Shown here: one piece after another, positions 37,352-46,144 of the stretch
How the letters are laid out: every line of letters starts with the position of its first letter
How positions within the stretch are numbered: position 1 is the first letter of the stretch
Assembly: GCA_938006335.1 (NCBI GenBank)
Contig: CALLMF010000003.1
Span: 1 to 64,000, forward strand
Source of the DNA: an uncultured Granulosicoccaceae bacterium
GTDB lineage: Bacteria > Pseudomonadota > Gammaproteobacteria > Granulosicoccales > Granulosicoccaceae
Length of the DNA: 64,000 nt
Direction of reading: 5' to 3'
Notes under the pieces: generated by a model
The model's database searches: none
What the model saw: the letters and a program-made list of their open reading frames with translations, nothing else
Told to the model about the DNA's origin: nothing
Program-made: the position numbers and the translations under genes

Positions 37352-38545
37352 ATGTCAGACGACATCGACAGTGACAAGCGTGTCGCGCGAGTTCTTCTTA
37401 TCGAGGATGACCCGGTTTTTCGGGAACTGTGCTCGCGTTTTCTCACTGCGGATCTGAAGTACAACTTCCAGGTATCGGCCGTGGAGACGGCACACGAAGC
37501 ACTGCTGGAATGCGAGACGGTCGCTTTCGACTGTCTGATTGTGGACTACCGTCTGCCAGGCCACACCGGCACCGAAATTCTTTCGATGCTGAAGGATCGT
37601 CTCGGCGAACACCTGGCACCCACTATCGTCATGACCTCGGAAGGCGGTGAGCAAGCGGCAGTTGACGCCATACGTGCAGGCGCACAGGACTTCCTGTTCA
37701 AACGCACACTAACCCGAGACGCGTTGAGACGCACCGTAAGCAACGCGGTCGAACGCGGCAGGCTCAAACGATCCATAAGCGCCGGACGCAAGGAACTGAA
37801 AGCCTCTTGCGAACTGCTTAGCCGCCGTAACGAGGAAATCACGCGGTTCTACCACAACCTCTCGCACGAAATGAAGACGCCGTTGACAGCAGTGCGCGAG
37901 TACGTCTCCATCGTGAACGACGGTCTGGCAGGGACTGTGGTAGACGAGCAGAGAAAACTTCTTGGGCACGCGTTGGCTGGTTGCGACCAGCTGGCCACGC
38001 AGTTCAACGACCTGCTCGATCTTGCTCGGCTGGAAACCGGAAAGGTGTCTGTTGAGCTGGAAACGTCAACTATTGCCAATGTCTTCGAGCGTTGCCAATT
38101 GGGTGCTCGGGCAGCCATTCAAGCCAAAGGCGTTGAGGTGGATTGCGATATAGCTCCAGGCATCGAAACACTGCTGATGGACGAAAATCGGATTGTGCAG
38201 GTGGTCGGGAATTTTCTCGACAACGCCATCAAGTTCACCCCTGGTGGGGGGCACATCACACTCAAGGCAGAAACTCTCTCCGAGAAATCGAGGGTTCGGA
38301 TCAGCGTATCGGACAACGGCATAGGCATTGACAGCGAGCAGCACGCTCAGATTTTTGAGCGACTGTTTCAGGTTTCTTCATCGAATCTGCAGGAAACCCC
38401 ATGCGGCATGGGTATTGGACTCGCAATTGCTTCAGAGATTGTCAAAGCGCACGGCTCAAAGATTCACGTCGCCAGCGAATTGGGAAAAGGGGCTGAGTTC
38501 TCTTTTGAACTCGACGCCTGCGAAGCCCGACAGCAGGCGGCCTGA
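37352..38545 (+). CDS. Receiver-histidine kinase hybrid (receiver first)
   Basis: 397 residues from ATG at 37352; ATG at 37334 is an alternative and neither has a strong ribosome-binding site. Residues ~8-125 are a receiver (acidic pair EDD, phospho-Asp in CLIVDYRLPG, Lys in FLFKRT). A short coiled linker follows, then the HisKA H-box FYHNLSHEMKTPLTAV and a HATPase domain with DNAIKFTPGGG, SDNGIGID and MGIGLAIA. There is no membrane segment. It is the first gene of a four-gene plus-strand signalling run. Confidence 0.9.
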   Translation: MSDDIDSDKRVARVLLIEDDPVFRELCSRFLTADLKYNFQVSAVETAHEALLECETVAFDCLIVDYRLPGHTGTEILSMLKDRLGEHLAPTIVMTSEGGEQAAVDAIRAGAQDFLFKRTLTRDALRRTVSNAVERGRLKRSISAGRKELKASCELLSRRNEEITRFYHNLSHEMKTPLTAVREYVSIVNDGLAGTVVDEQRKLLGHALAGCDQLATQFNDLLDLARLETGKVSVELETSTIANVFERCQLGARAAIQAKGVEVDCDIAPGIETLLMDENRIVQVVGNFLDNAIKFTPGGGHITLKAETLSEKSRVRISVSDNGIGIDSEQHAQIFERLFQVSSSNLQETPCGMGIGLAIASEIVKAHGSKIHVASELGKGAEFSFELDACEARQQAA

Positions 38546-38568
38546 ATGCATACGAAACACCGGACACT

Positions 38569-38889
38569 ATGAATACCGCGCCTGACACTGCTCCAACGAT
38601 TACCCTCGACGCGGAGATTGTCAGAAAGTGGCGACACGACTTGCAAGGCCCTTTGTCGAACATACGGGCATTCAGCGAAGAGCTGAGGGAAGCTCTGGAG
38701 AGCGTCGAGCAAATCAAGCCCACAAGCAACACCACCGAGGATGAGTGGTACGCGCTGAACGTCCTCTTCGCTGAAGACATCAAGCCATGCATGAGTCTGA
38801 TCGAGCGTTCAGTGCAACAGCTTCAGTCCAGCATGGACACCACTCGTGAATACGTCGACCGCCTTTTAGAAAATACGCAGCAGCGATGA
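38569..38889 (+). CDS. Orphan histidine-kinase dimerisation/phosphoacceptor protein
   Basis: 106 residues, starting 23 bases after the hybrid kinase. Residues ~20-40 (KWRHDLQGPLSNIRAFSEEL) match a kinase H-box, and the rest forms two long helices ending REYVDRLLENTQQR. There is no ATPase domain, yet the frame closes cleanly two bases before the next gene. It could be a phosphotransfer intermediate, or a partner/inhibitor of the adjacent kinases. The role is inferred. Confidence 0.65.
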   Translation: MNTAPDTAPTITLDAEIVRKWRHDLQGPLSNIRAFSEELREALESVEQIKPTSNTTEDEWYALNVLFAEDIKPCMSLIERSVQQLQSSMDTTREYVDRLLENTQQR

Positions 38890-38890
38890 T

Positions 38891-40756
38891 ATGAGCGGCC
38901 CAACTTCCTTGGACGACCGTTTGGCTTCGGACAACCATGCCATCGGAGATCTGCTGCACTCCCTGAGCGAGGAAAGTGGGCATGTCTACGGAAGCATATC
39001 GCTGAACTGGATTCACTGGACCATTCTACTCGGATCGCTGCTGGTAACCTTCGGCGCATGGTCCTATTCAACTAACGCCATCACCGAGAAGGCTGATACC
39101 CGGTTCAACGGCTACCACGAGCAGACAGTGGAACTGCTAACCGAACGACTCAGTAAATACGAGGACGCGTTATGGAGCGGCGTGGCACTGAGCCGAACCA
39201 GCGATCGTGCGCTGACGCGCGAGGAGTGGACGCGATACGCCAATTCTCTTGATATCGGAACACGCTATCCCGGCGTTAGCGGGATAGGCCTTATCGAGCC
39301 AAAACGCGATGTCGAGCTGCAAAGCTGGGTTGAATCAATCAGACGTGAACTTCCCGACTTCAATGTGCATCCCAAACACGACGAGGCCGAATCTCTTGTA
39401 ATTTCCCAGATCGAACCAAGCAAATCCAACCGAGCAGCGCTGGGTCTGGACGTCGCTTTCGAGGAGAATCGGCGAGAGGGTGCGATCCGGTCACGTGAAA
39501 GCGGAAAAGCCGTTGTTACGAGCCCCATCGTCCTCGTGCAGGATGACAAGAAGACGCCGGGTTTTCTGTTCTTTGCGCCGGTGTATAACGAGTCAGGTCT
39601 GACTACTGTTGAAGAGCGCAAAGCAGCGTTTCGGCACTGGGTGTACGCCCCGTTCATCATGTCAGAACTGATTCGCGGCGTGCTGGATGAGCAGAGCCGC
39701 CAGATTGGTATACGCATCACCGATCAAGGCGACGAACTCTACTCCGAATGGACGGGTGATCATGCGTCCTTGAGTAACGAGCAGAGTGTCAGACGTATAA
39801 GCGTGGGCGTCAACGGTCGCGAGTGGATGGTGGAAGCATGGCCAAAAGCGAGCTTTGCCGCTCAGGTATCGTCGAACCAGCCAACACTGATACTGATAAG
39901 CGGGTTGACTATCGACGCCGGGTTCCTGTGCATCTTTCTGCTGATGACTCGCTCCAACCGCAGAATCTTTGAACTTGCAAGTACGCTGGCGAGCGCGTCC
40001 CAGCAATTGAATACCACCTCGAAAGAACTGCAGCAAAGCAACTCAGAGCTGCAGAGCTTTGCCTACATCGCTTCACACGATCTAAAGTCACCGCTACGCG
40101 GTATTAGAGACCTGACCGAGTTCGTTGAAGAGGATCTGCTGGAACTGTCTGACTCCAGCCAGTTGCCTGACCAGGTCAGTCACAACTTCAACAGAGTTCG
40201 CGCCCAGATCGACAGGATGTGTCAGTTGATCGACGGCATATTGAGCTATTCAGCGGCTGGCAAATGCCCCGTGCCATTTGAAAAGGCAGCCATGAGCGAA
40301 CTGATCGACGAAATCGCTGAAGACCTGCAACTGCGTCCGGAGCAATTGATTCTTGACGACCGGCTCAGCCAACTCGAGACGCCCAAACTGCCGCTGAAAC
40401 AGGTTCTGCAGAACCTCATCGGTAACGCTGTAAAGTACGGCACGCCTGACGAAACCGCCGTGGTGTCTGTCACCGCCGTGGAGCTGAATGGGTTCTATCA
40501 GTTCTCGGTCGCCGATTCGGGCGTGGGAATCGACCCTCGTTTCCATCAGCGTATCTTCGAAGTATTCCAGACGCTGCACGGCGGCAACCGCAAGGACAGT
40601 TCCGGAGTCGGGCTAGCCATCGTGAAGAAGACAGTCGAGAGCTATGGCGGCGCGATTCGTGTGACGTCGCAACCAGATGTTGGAACAACCTTTACGTTCT
40701 CGTGGCCGCGAGAAGCTGCAAATGAACCAAGCAACACGCTGAGAAAAGCGGCATGA
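38891..40756 (+). CDS. CHASE-domain sensor histidine kinase
   Basis: 621 residues. A membrane helix near 42-60 precedes a periplasmic CHASE domain (~85-310, with YPGVSGIGLIEP and FFAPVYN typical of CHASE), and a second helix lies near 335-355. After a coiled stretch comes the H-box SFAYIASHDLKSPLRGIRDL and a HATPase domain with GNAVKYGT, DSGVGID and GVGLAIVKKTVE. It resembles phytochrome-type kinases in the catalytic half. Its stop overlaps the ATG of the next receiver (40753-40756). It probably senses a small periplasmic ligand. Confidence 0.9.
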   Translation: MSGPTSLDDRLASDNHAIGDLLHSLSEESGHVYGSISLNWIHWTILLGSLLVTFGAWSYSTNAITEKADTRFNGYHEQTVELLTERLSKYEDALWSGVALSRTSDRALTREEWTRYANSLDIGTRYPGVSGIGLIEPKRDVELQSWVESIRRELPDFNVHPKHDEAESLVISQIEPSKSNRAALGLDVAFEENRREGAIRSRESGKAVVTSPIVLVQDDKKTPGFLFFAPVYNESGLTTVEERKAAFRHWVYAPFIMSELIRGVLDEQSRQIGIRITDQGDELYSEWTGDHASLSNEQSVRRISVGVNGREWMVEAWPKASFAAQVSSNQPTLILISGLTIDAGFLCIFLLMTRSNRRIFELASTLASASQQLNTTSKELQQSNSELQSFAYIASHDLKSPLRGIRDLTEFVEEDLLELSDSSQLPDQVSHNFNRVRAQIDRMCQLIDGILSYSAAGKCPVPFEKAAMSELIDEIAEDLQLRPEQLILDDRLSQLETPKLPLKQVLQNLIGNAVKYGTPDETAVVSVTAVELNGFYQFSVADSGVGIDPRFHQRIFEVFQTLHGGNRKDSSGVGLAIVKKTVESYGGAIRVTSQPDVGTTFTFSWPREAANEPSNTLRKAA

Positions 40757-41196
40757 ACGGACTCCATGTACTTCTGATTGAAGACAACGATGTTGACGCT
40801 GAACGAGTCCAACGCCTGTTTCGGCGCTCACGCGTGCAGCATGAACTAATGCATGTTGAAAACGCGCAAGCCGGGCTCGACGTTCTGGATGGCCCCTTCA
40901 CGCCCGACAAGGCGCTACCCGATATCATTCTGCTTGACCTTAACCTGCCTGGTTTGAATGGCCTGGAGTTCCTTGAAATTCTGCGAAACTCAGAGCACAC
41001 AGCGAGTTTACCTGTCTGCATCCTGTCAAGTTCCAACTGGCACTCGGATGTCGACCGCGCTACCGCGCTTGGCATAACAAAATATTTCGTAAAGCCGATC
41101 AGCGGCAAGGACATCGACCAACTGTCAACGCTTCTCGGCAGGCCGGATAGCTTTGCGCTACCAGCTAAAATGACGCGGAGAGCACCCAGTGGATAA
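40753..41196 (+). CDS. Single-domain response regulator (Rcp1-like)
   Basis: 147 residues consisting of one receiver domain: acidic pair EDNDVD, phospho-Asp in IILLDLNLPGLNG and Lys in KYFVKPISG. The long beta4-alpha4 pattern is typical of Rcp1-like partners of phytochrome-type kinases. It is translationally coupled to the CHASE kinase by an ATGA overlap, so it is the likely phosphate acceptor. Confidence 0.9.
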   Translation: MNGLHVLLIEDNDVDAERVQRLFRRSRVQHELMHVENAQAGLDVLDGPFTPDKALPDIILLDLNLPGLNGLEFLEILRNSEHTASLPVCILSSSNWHSDVDRATALGITKYFVKPISGKDIDQLSTLLGRPDSFALPAKMTRRAPSG

Positions 41197-41611
41197 CCCA
41201 AAGACCCTAGTTGATGTTCTGGTGATTGACGACGATGAGCTGGTACTGGAACGCCATCGGCGTTACTTCGACCGTAACCCAGGGTTCAACAGCCGTCTGA
41301 CAACAGATCCGGACGAAGCGAGACGGGTGGTGGAGACATGTGTGGTGAATTACATCGTGACGGACTACCGCATGCCCACCCAGCTGGGTACGGCCCTACT
41401 GGATGAACTTGCTGGCTTGAACAAGAACCCACTCACACAGTATGTTCTTTGCTCAGCATCGGCTTTGGCCCCCGCTGAGCAGCGTTCGCTGGACCTGCTT
41501 CCGATCAACGTCATCGAGAAAGACGAATTGCTCACGCGCGAAGGTTTGGAAAGGCTGGCAAGCGAGCTCACTCGCCTGCGCAGCCAGGACGCCCCTGATA
41601 TCGCGTGCTGA
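41189..41611 (+). CDS. Single-domain response regulator
   Basis: 140 residues from GTG at 41189, overlapping the previous gene by eight bases, with GCGGAGA upstream. The receiver motifs are DDDELV, phospho-Asp in YIVTDYRMPTQLG, and a Lys in IEKDEL. No output domain is present. It is the last gene of the phosphorelay run. Confidence 0.83.
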   Translation: MDNPKTLVDVLVIDDDELVLERHRRYFDRNPGFNSRLTTDPDEARRVVETCVVNYIVTDYRMPTQLGTALLDELAGLNKNPLTQYVLCSASALAPAEQRSLDLLPINVIEKDELLTREGLERLASELTRLRSQDAPDIAC

Positions 41612-41687
41612 TTCGTTGAATACGGCGCATCTACCGCCCACATTCGTCAGCAGACCCGCGTTCAACTGACAAACAGCGCGAATCGTT

Positions 41688-42140
41688 TCAGTTAACGTAG
41701 GTTTCGATCGGCTCGATACCTTCATGTCTCGGCAATCTTGGACTGGTTGCCTTGTCGATGGCATCCATCATTTCTACTGACGAGAATGGCTTTTCCAGAA
41801 AAGCGACCGCGTTCAGCTCGCCTGCGCGCTCCTTGTGCTTTGGCTTCTTGCTCGCCGTGATGAAGATGACCGGAATTCCGTCAGTCTGATCCGATTGCAT
41901 CAATCGTTCAGCTACCAATAGGCCGTTTCCACCGGGCAGATTGATATCCAGCACGGCGACATCAGGCGTTTCCTCTACCGCGTGTTGTATGGCATAGACG
42001 GCGTCAGCCGCAGTTGTAACCTCGTAGCCCACCGCACGCAGGCGATAACCAATGGCATCAGCGATGGCGGTGTCGTCTTCAACGATCAGTACTTTCTTCA
42101 CTTGGTTCACCAATTCCCCAGTAGCTTGAGTCCGATTCAT
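41688..42140 (-). CDS. Single-domain response regulator (CheY-like)
   Basis: 150 residues from ATG at 42140; the frame is open further upstream but the receiver starts here. It has VEDD at the acidic pocket, phospho-Asp in VAVLDINLPGGNG, T/S in IFITASKK and Lys in FLEKPFSS. It converges with the phosphorelay operon and may feed from the same kinases. Confidence 0.85.
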   Translation of the reverse strand: MNRTQATGELVNQVKKVLIVEDDTAIADAIGYRLRAVGYEVTTAADAVYAIQHAVEETPDVAVLDINLPGGNGLLVAERLMQSDQTDGIPVIFITASKKPKHKERAGELNAVAFLEKPFSSVEMMDAIDKATSPRLPRHEGIEPIETYVN

Positions 42141-42479
42141 GGACGTATCACGGCGCGCTTGTGCAGTGCGTGTAGCGCACGCAGACGCGACGTAATTCGT
42201 TTGCCCTTTAGGTAATTGGCCGAAGGTCGAATTACTTGATGTTGCTAGCCGCAACCTACGTTGGATTTTCCAACCAGCGCAGAACTCTGACATCGACTCA
42301 CTGCAAGCACTCAATGTCCGGCAGAAAACTCAACTGCCCGGCATTTAGCAGGAAAACGTCAAAGTGACGTCCAGTCCACAATCCACCGTTTTGTAGAGAA
42401 GCGGTGCATCTCGAAGCGCCATTGGCACCCATTGGGCGCACTTCCACCTCTGGTCCTCGACGGAGTCCACATCGAACGT

Positions 42480-42839
42480 TCAGTGAACTTCCGCAGCGTC
42501 GAGATTGTTCGCGTGCGTGCTCGTCCACGCGGCGATCGCCTCGATCACCGGAAGCAGCGTGTGGGCCATGTCGGTGATGTCGTACTCGACGCGCGGCGGA
42601 ATCTCGTTGAACTGAGTCCGAGTCACGAGTCCGTCGCGTTCGAGTTCGCGGAGCTGGCGGGTCAGTGTTGTCGGCGTGACCGGGCTCATGCGCTCTGCGA
42701 GTTCGTTGAAGCGAGCCTTGCCGTCGCATCCAAGGTTGTAGAGGATACCGATCTTCCAGCGACCACCGACCATTCCGGTGAAGGTTGCCAGAGCCTCGAC
42801 GGTTACGGCAGCTGGCAGGTGTTTGGCCACTTTTTTCAA
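42480..42839 (-). CDS. HxlR-family transcriptional regulator
   Basis: 119-residue winged-helix regulator with the HxlR core GRWKIGILYNLGCDGKARFN, LTRQLRELERDGLVTR and PPRVEYDIT. Members sense aldehydes, quinones or other electrophiles through Cys; one Cys lies near residue 38 (LGCDG). It is divergent from hchA and the nitroreductase, which it probably controls. Confidence 0.9.
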   Translation of the reverse strand: MKKVAKHLPAAVTVEALATFTGMVGGRWKIGILYNLGCDGKARFNELAERMSPVTPTTLTRQLRELERDGLVTRTQFNEIPPRVEYDITDMAHTLLPVIEAIAAWTSTHANNLDAAEVH

Positions 42840-42850
42840 CTTTCCCTATT

Positions 42851-42885
42851 AGTACCGTAGAAGATACTACTACCTCGAAGGTACT
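42851..42885. promoter_or_regulatory. Candidate HxlR operator
   Basis: AGTACC (42851-42856) and GGTACT (42880-42885) are exact inverted half-sites 23 bases apart, in the 101-base gap between the divergent hxlR-like and hchA genes. The centre also holds TAG...CTA-like symmetry. Position and symmetry suggest the regulator binds here to control both directions. Confidence 0.5.
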
Positions 42886-42940
42886 GTGCTCGGCGCGCCA
42901 TCCCAGATAGGCGGCCTCACCAGCACAAAGGAATCACTCC

Positions 42941-43810
42941 ATGCGTAATCCCCTCTCCCCCCAGGTCGAGAGCGATGGAACATACCGTCCGTCATGGCTC
43001 GCCATGAAACTGGCAACCAAGGACACGACCGATTACGACGGTCACGTCTACACCAACGCCTATCAAGGCGCGCTGAAGATCCTCATGATCTGCACCGAGC
43101 AGAAAGCCATGACGATGGGCAACGGCAAAGCGTTCTCGACCGGCAACCATCCGGTGGAGATGCTTGTACCAATGCTGCACCTGCGCGCCGCCGGATTCGA
43201 GATCGACATTGCAACACCCACCGGCGCGCCGGTACAGATCGAGATGTGGGCGATGCCCGAGAAGGACGAGACGGTAATGGGTCTATATGACGAGCTGAAG
43301 CCTCGGTTCGACAGCCCGATGGTCTTGTCCGACTTCGTTTCCGAGTCTCTGACCGACACCTCGCCGTATTGCGCGGTGTTTCTGCCCGGCGGCCACGGCG
43401 CGATGTTGGGACTCCCCGACAATGCCGACCTCGGCAAGATCCTGCACTGGGCCCGTGACCGCGACCTCCACACCTTGGCGCTGTGCCATGGGCCAGGCGG
43501 CCTGCTCGCAGCAGACCTGCCGGCAGCCAGGGAAGGACGAGCCGACGACGGCTTCCTCTACGAGGGATACGAGATGGTCGTGTTCCCCGATTCGGTCGAC
43601 AAGCAAACACCGCGCATTGGCTACTTACCCGGCCCCATGCCCTGGTGGCTCTGTGAGCGCCTCACCGGCCTCGGCGTGAACATCATCAACACCAAGTCGA
43701 ACGGCATGACCCACATTGATCGCAAACTGGTATCCGGCGATGGCCCTCAAGCTGCCAATGCCTTCGGCCGACTTGCCGCTGACTCCCTTCTCGACGAACT
43801 GAACACGTAA
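42941..43810 (+). CDS. hchA: HchA-type DJ-1/PfpI protein (glyoxalase III/deglycase)
   Basis: 289 residues, close in length and sequence to Hsp31/HchA. The catalytic Cys-His are in TLALCHGPGGLL, with AVFLPGGHGAMLGLP forming the active-site loop. It also has the HchA-specific N-terminal extension (YRPSWLAMKLATK). It converts methylglyoxal to lactate and has been reported to repair glycated proteins. ATG at 42941 has AGGA nine bases upstream. The nitroreductase follows by 12 bases. Confidence 0.9.
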   Translation: MRNPLSPQVESDGTYRPSWLAMKLATKDTTDYDGHVYTNAYQGALKILMICTEQKAMTMGNGKAFSTGNHPVEMLVPMLHLRAAGFEIDIATPTGAPVQIEMWAMPEKDETVMGLYDELKPRFDSPMVLSDFVSESLTDTSPYCAVFLPGGHGAMLGLPDNADLGKILHWARDRDLHTLALCHGPGGLLAADLPAAREGRADDGFLYEGYEMVVFPDSVDKQTPRIGYLPGPMPWWLCERLTGLGVNIINTKSNGMTHIDRKLVSGDGPQAANAFGRLAADSLLDELNT

Positions 43811-43822
43811 AGCACCCATCAC

Positions 43823-44464
43823 ATGACCCACAGCTCAATCACCGAAGCGATGCAATGGCGCTATGCCGCCAAAGCCATGGACCCACACTCTCCAGCGCCA
43901 CAAGACAAGGTCGACGCCATCGTCGAAGCCGTTCGCATGGCGCCCACCTCGAGCGGTACCCAACCCTTCGAGCTGTTCGTGATCACAAACGGCGAGACCA
44001 AGCGCCGGATTCGCGCCGCAGCATCGGATCAATCGCCCATTACCGATGGCTCGCATGTTCTTGTCTTTGCGGCGTGGGACGACTACACCGACGAACGCAT
44101 CGACGAAGTCGTCAAGCTCAACAAGGACGCTCGCGGCGAGCTCCCAGCAATCGATGCGTACTACGACAACCTCAGGGCCAACTATATTGGTCGCGAACCA
44201 GAGGTCAACTACGCACACGCCGCTCGCCAGGCCTATATCGCGCTCGGCTTCGCCCTCGTCGCCGCTGCGGTACACGGTGTCGACAGCACCCCGATGGAAG
44301 GATTCGACCCCGACCAGGTCGACGACGTTCTGGACCTGCGAGAGAAAGGGCTTCGATCCGTCGTGCTGCTGTCGCTCGGGCAACGCGACCCCGACACCGA
44401 CTGGCTGCTGCCATTGCCGAAGGTGCGCAAGTCACTCAACACGTTGGTCACTCACATCGATTAG
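43823..44464 (+). CDS. Nitroreductase-family NAD(P)H flavoprotein
   Basis: 213 residues with the nitroreductase FMN-binding pattern: RYAAKAMD at the N-terminus, RMAPTSSGTQPFE for FMN phosphate contact, and LREKGLRSVVLLSLG near the C-terminus. It resembles NfsB-type enzymes that reduce nitro compounds and quinones. It is cotranscribed with hchA under the HxlR-like regulator, which fits an electrophile-detoxifying operon. Confidence 0.87.
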   Translation: MTHSSITEAMQWRYAAKAMDPHSPAPQDKVDAIVEAVRMAPTSSGTQPFELFVITNGETKRRIRAAASDQSPITDGSHVLVFAAWDDYTDERIDEVVKLNKDARGELPAIDAYYDNLRANYIGREPEVNYAHAARQAYIALGFALVAAAVHGVDSTPMEGFDPDQVDDVLDLREKGLRSVVLLSLGQRDPDTDWLLPLPKVRKSLNTLVTHID

Positions 44465-44505
44465 AGGACGAGTACTTCACGATGGTGACAGGCTCCGTAG
44501 TACAG

Positions 44506-44565
44506 GTCGGTGTGTCGACGGTTGTGCGTATCCGGCGTATCGAGGCGCATGGAACAGGCTTGCCA
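44506..44565 (+). repeat. 60-bp direct repeat, copy A
   Basis: It begins GTCGGTGTGTCGAC and ends CTTGCCA. It matches 46697-46756 with about seven differences. It lies between the nitroreductase and CheB-like genes. See the paired copy for the deletion model. Confidence 0.75.
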
Positions 44566-44680
44566 ATCCTCGCACTACTCTTTGCGCCCGTTTGGTATTT
44601 CCTGAACTCTCTTTGACCCGTATGCTGTCCACTCTGGGCCACAGTTCCGCCGGTGGTCCGTCAGCAACGGGATCGACGGC

Positions 44681-45280
44681 ATGAAACTGGTCATCATCGG
44701 AGGCTCCGCCGGTAGCCTGGAACCCTTGCGAAGGATCGTGTCCGACCTGCCGGTCGATCTCGATGCGGCGGTGCTCGTGTTGCGACACCGCCAGCGGACG
44801 CCCCCTACCCTGCTGCCGAGCATCCTCGAACGCGATAGCCGTCTTCCGGTCCGCGAAGCGGTCGACGGCGAGCCGATAAGGCCAAGCCATATCTACGTCG
44901 CACCGGGCGGGTGCCATGTGACTGTGCACGGCGGTCGACTGAAGGTACAGGCGGCGCCGGACGGCCAGGGCCCACGCCCGGACATCGATCTCGCCCTCGA
45001 AAGTGCGGCCGAGACTTTTGGCGATGAGTGCATCGGCGTGATCCTGAGTGGTTTTCTCGACGACGGTACGCAGGGCGCGATCCGACTCGCCAGGGTCGGC
45101 GGCACGACGCTCGTCCAGGAACCGCGCGACGCGGAACAGGCATCGATGCCACGCAACGTCATCGCGCGCGACCACCCAAGCGAGATCGTGCCGAGTGCAC
45201 GCCTCGGCCAAATGATCGTCGACTACGTCAATGGCGAGCGCGAAGGCGACGCGCTGATCGACCGAGCGGCACAGGCCTAG
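44681..45280 (+). CDS. CheB-type methylesterase domain protein without receiver
   Basis: 199 residues comprising only the CheB catalytic domain. Ser9 in IIGGSAGS, His37 in VLRHRQ and Asp in LSGFLDDGTQG form the triad. CheB removes methyl groups from glutamates of chemoreceptors, but no receiver domain or chemotaxis gene is nearby. Stand-alone copies may act on other proteins. ATG at 44681 has no strong upstream site. Confidence 0.85.
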   Translation: MKLVIIGGSAGSLEPLRRIVSDLPVDLDAAVLVLRHRQRTPPTLLPSILERDSRLPVREAVDGEPIRPSHIYVAPGGCHVTVHGGRLKVQAAPDGQGPRPDIDLALESAAETFGDECIGVILSGFLDDGTQGAIRLARVGGTTLVQEPRDAEQASMPRNVIARDHPSEIVPSARLGQMIVDYVNGEREGDALIDRAAQA

Positions 45281-45399
45281 GCCGAAAGGACCATCAGGCG
45301 CGAGCAATTTACATCCGCGAGGACGATCCTGACGAGTGGTCGGTAGAGTCGGCCTCTGGTGCACCTGCACGACGTAACCCCCTTCAATGGAGCTAGTTC

Positions 45400-45624
45400 A
45401 TGCCGTCGTCATCTGACTCAAACACGCTGTTTGCCCACACGAATCCATCTCCGATCGATCCTGATGGAACGCCGGATCGCGCGCCCGAGATTCCACCGGA
45501 CAGACCACAGCCGATACCACCTCAGGAAGCCCCGCCATCCCCCACTCCCGAGCCCGACCGGGAGCCCGTGCTTCCGCCGATGACACCACCGATCAATCCG
45601 GTGAACGATCCCTTGCCTCTGTAG
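45400..45624 (+). CDS. Small proline-rich protein
   Basis: 74 residues from ATG at 45400, with GGAG seven bases upstream. The C-terminal 45 residues are about one third Pro and end INPVNDPLPL. There is no signal peptide. A truncated second copy of the 3' half lies at 46757-46858 with the ending NPVNDPLPM conserved, which supports coding. The family is unknown. Confidence 0.55.
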   Translation: MPSSSDSNTLFAHTNPSPIDPDGTPDRAPEIPPDRPQPIPPQEAPPSPTPEPDREPVLPPMTPPINPVNDPLPL

Positions 45625-45656
45625 TTGCGGACAAGGCTGTTTTCTGCAGGGATTAA

Positions 45657-45691
45657 TTCCAGAATGAGGCATTGGCGAGTGCGATGGGTTC
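45657..45691 (-). pseudogene. Short remnant of a DUF2789 gene
   Basis: About 35 bases read on the minus strand as PIALANASFWN, matching IALADASFWN in the intact DUF2789 gene at 46887-47105. A stop codon follows at once. It marks the end of a duplicated block. Confidence 0.6.
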
Positions 45692-45928
45692 GCAGAGGCA
45701 GTTCAACGAGTGAGAGTAGCGCCAGTTAATGCCTGATACACGTCCAGACAGGAAACTAGCGTCACCCGTTGAACAATCGGCGCACTTTGTAGTTCTTGCG
45801 TGCATCCATGCTTGTACTGTCACGAAAGCCCATGCCGACTTTTTTTCAGTGCCGACGATTTGGTTCGAGCGGCTGATAGTTCGATGCCGTAATCGAGATC
45901 ACACCAGTCAAAAGGACATGGAAGCTGG

Positions 45929-46054
45929 ATGGACAGTTCAACCTTGATAATCGCATTACCTCTGGTGACGTTTGTGCTGGTTGGCGCATGGCTCTACCGC
46001 AGCCAACGCAAGGCCAAGGCAGGACTCCCACCTGAAAGGCGCGACAAGGTGTAG
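45929..46054 (+). CDS. 41-residue single-pass membrane protein (copy 2)
   Basis: ATG at 45929 to TAG at 46054. One helix (TLIIALPLVTFVLVGAWLY) and a basic tail (RSQRKAKAG). It is a paralogue of the gene at 35787, with six mild substitutions. It faces the DUF3140 gene. Function unknown. Confidence 0.6.
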   Translation: MDSSTLIIALPLVTFVLVGAWLYRSQRKAKAGLPPERRDKV

Positions 46055-46144
46055 TCGAACCGGGTACGGTTCGAATTGAAGTCGAAGACACCCGTCTACG
46101 CGGGCGCGGTCGCACGCGTCAATCCCGATGCAGCGACAGCGCAA

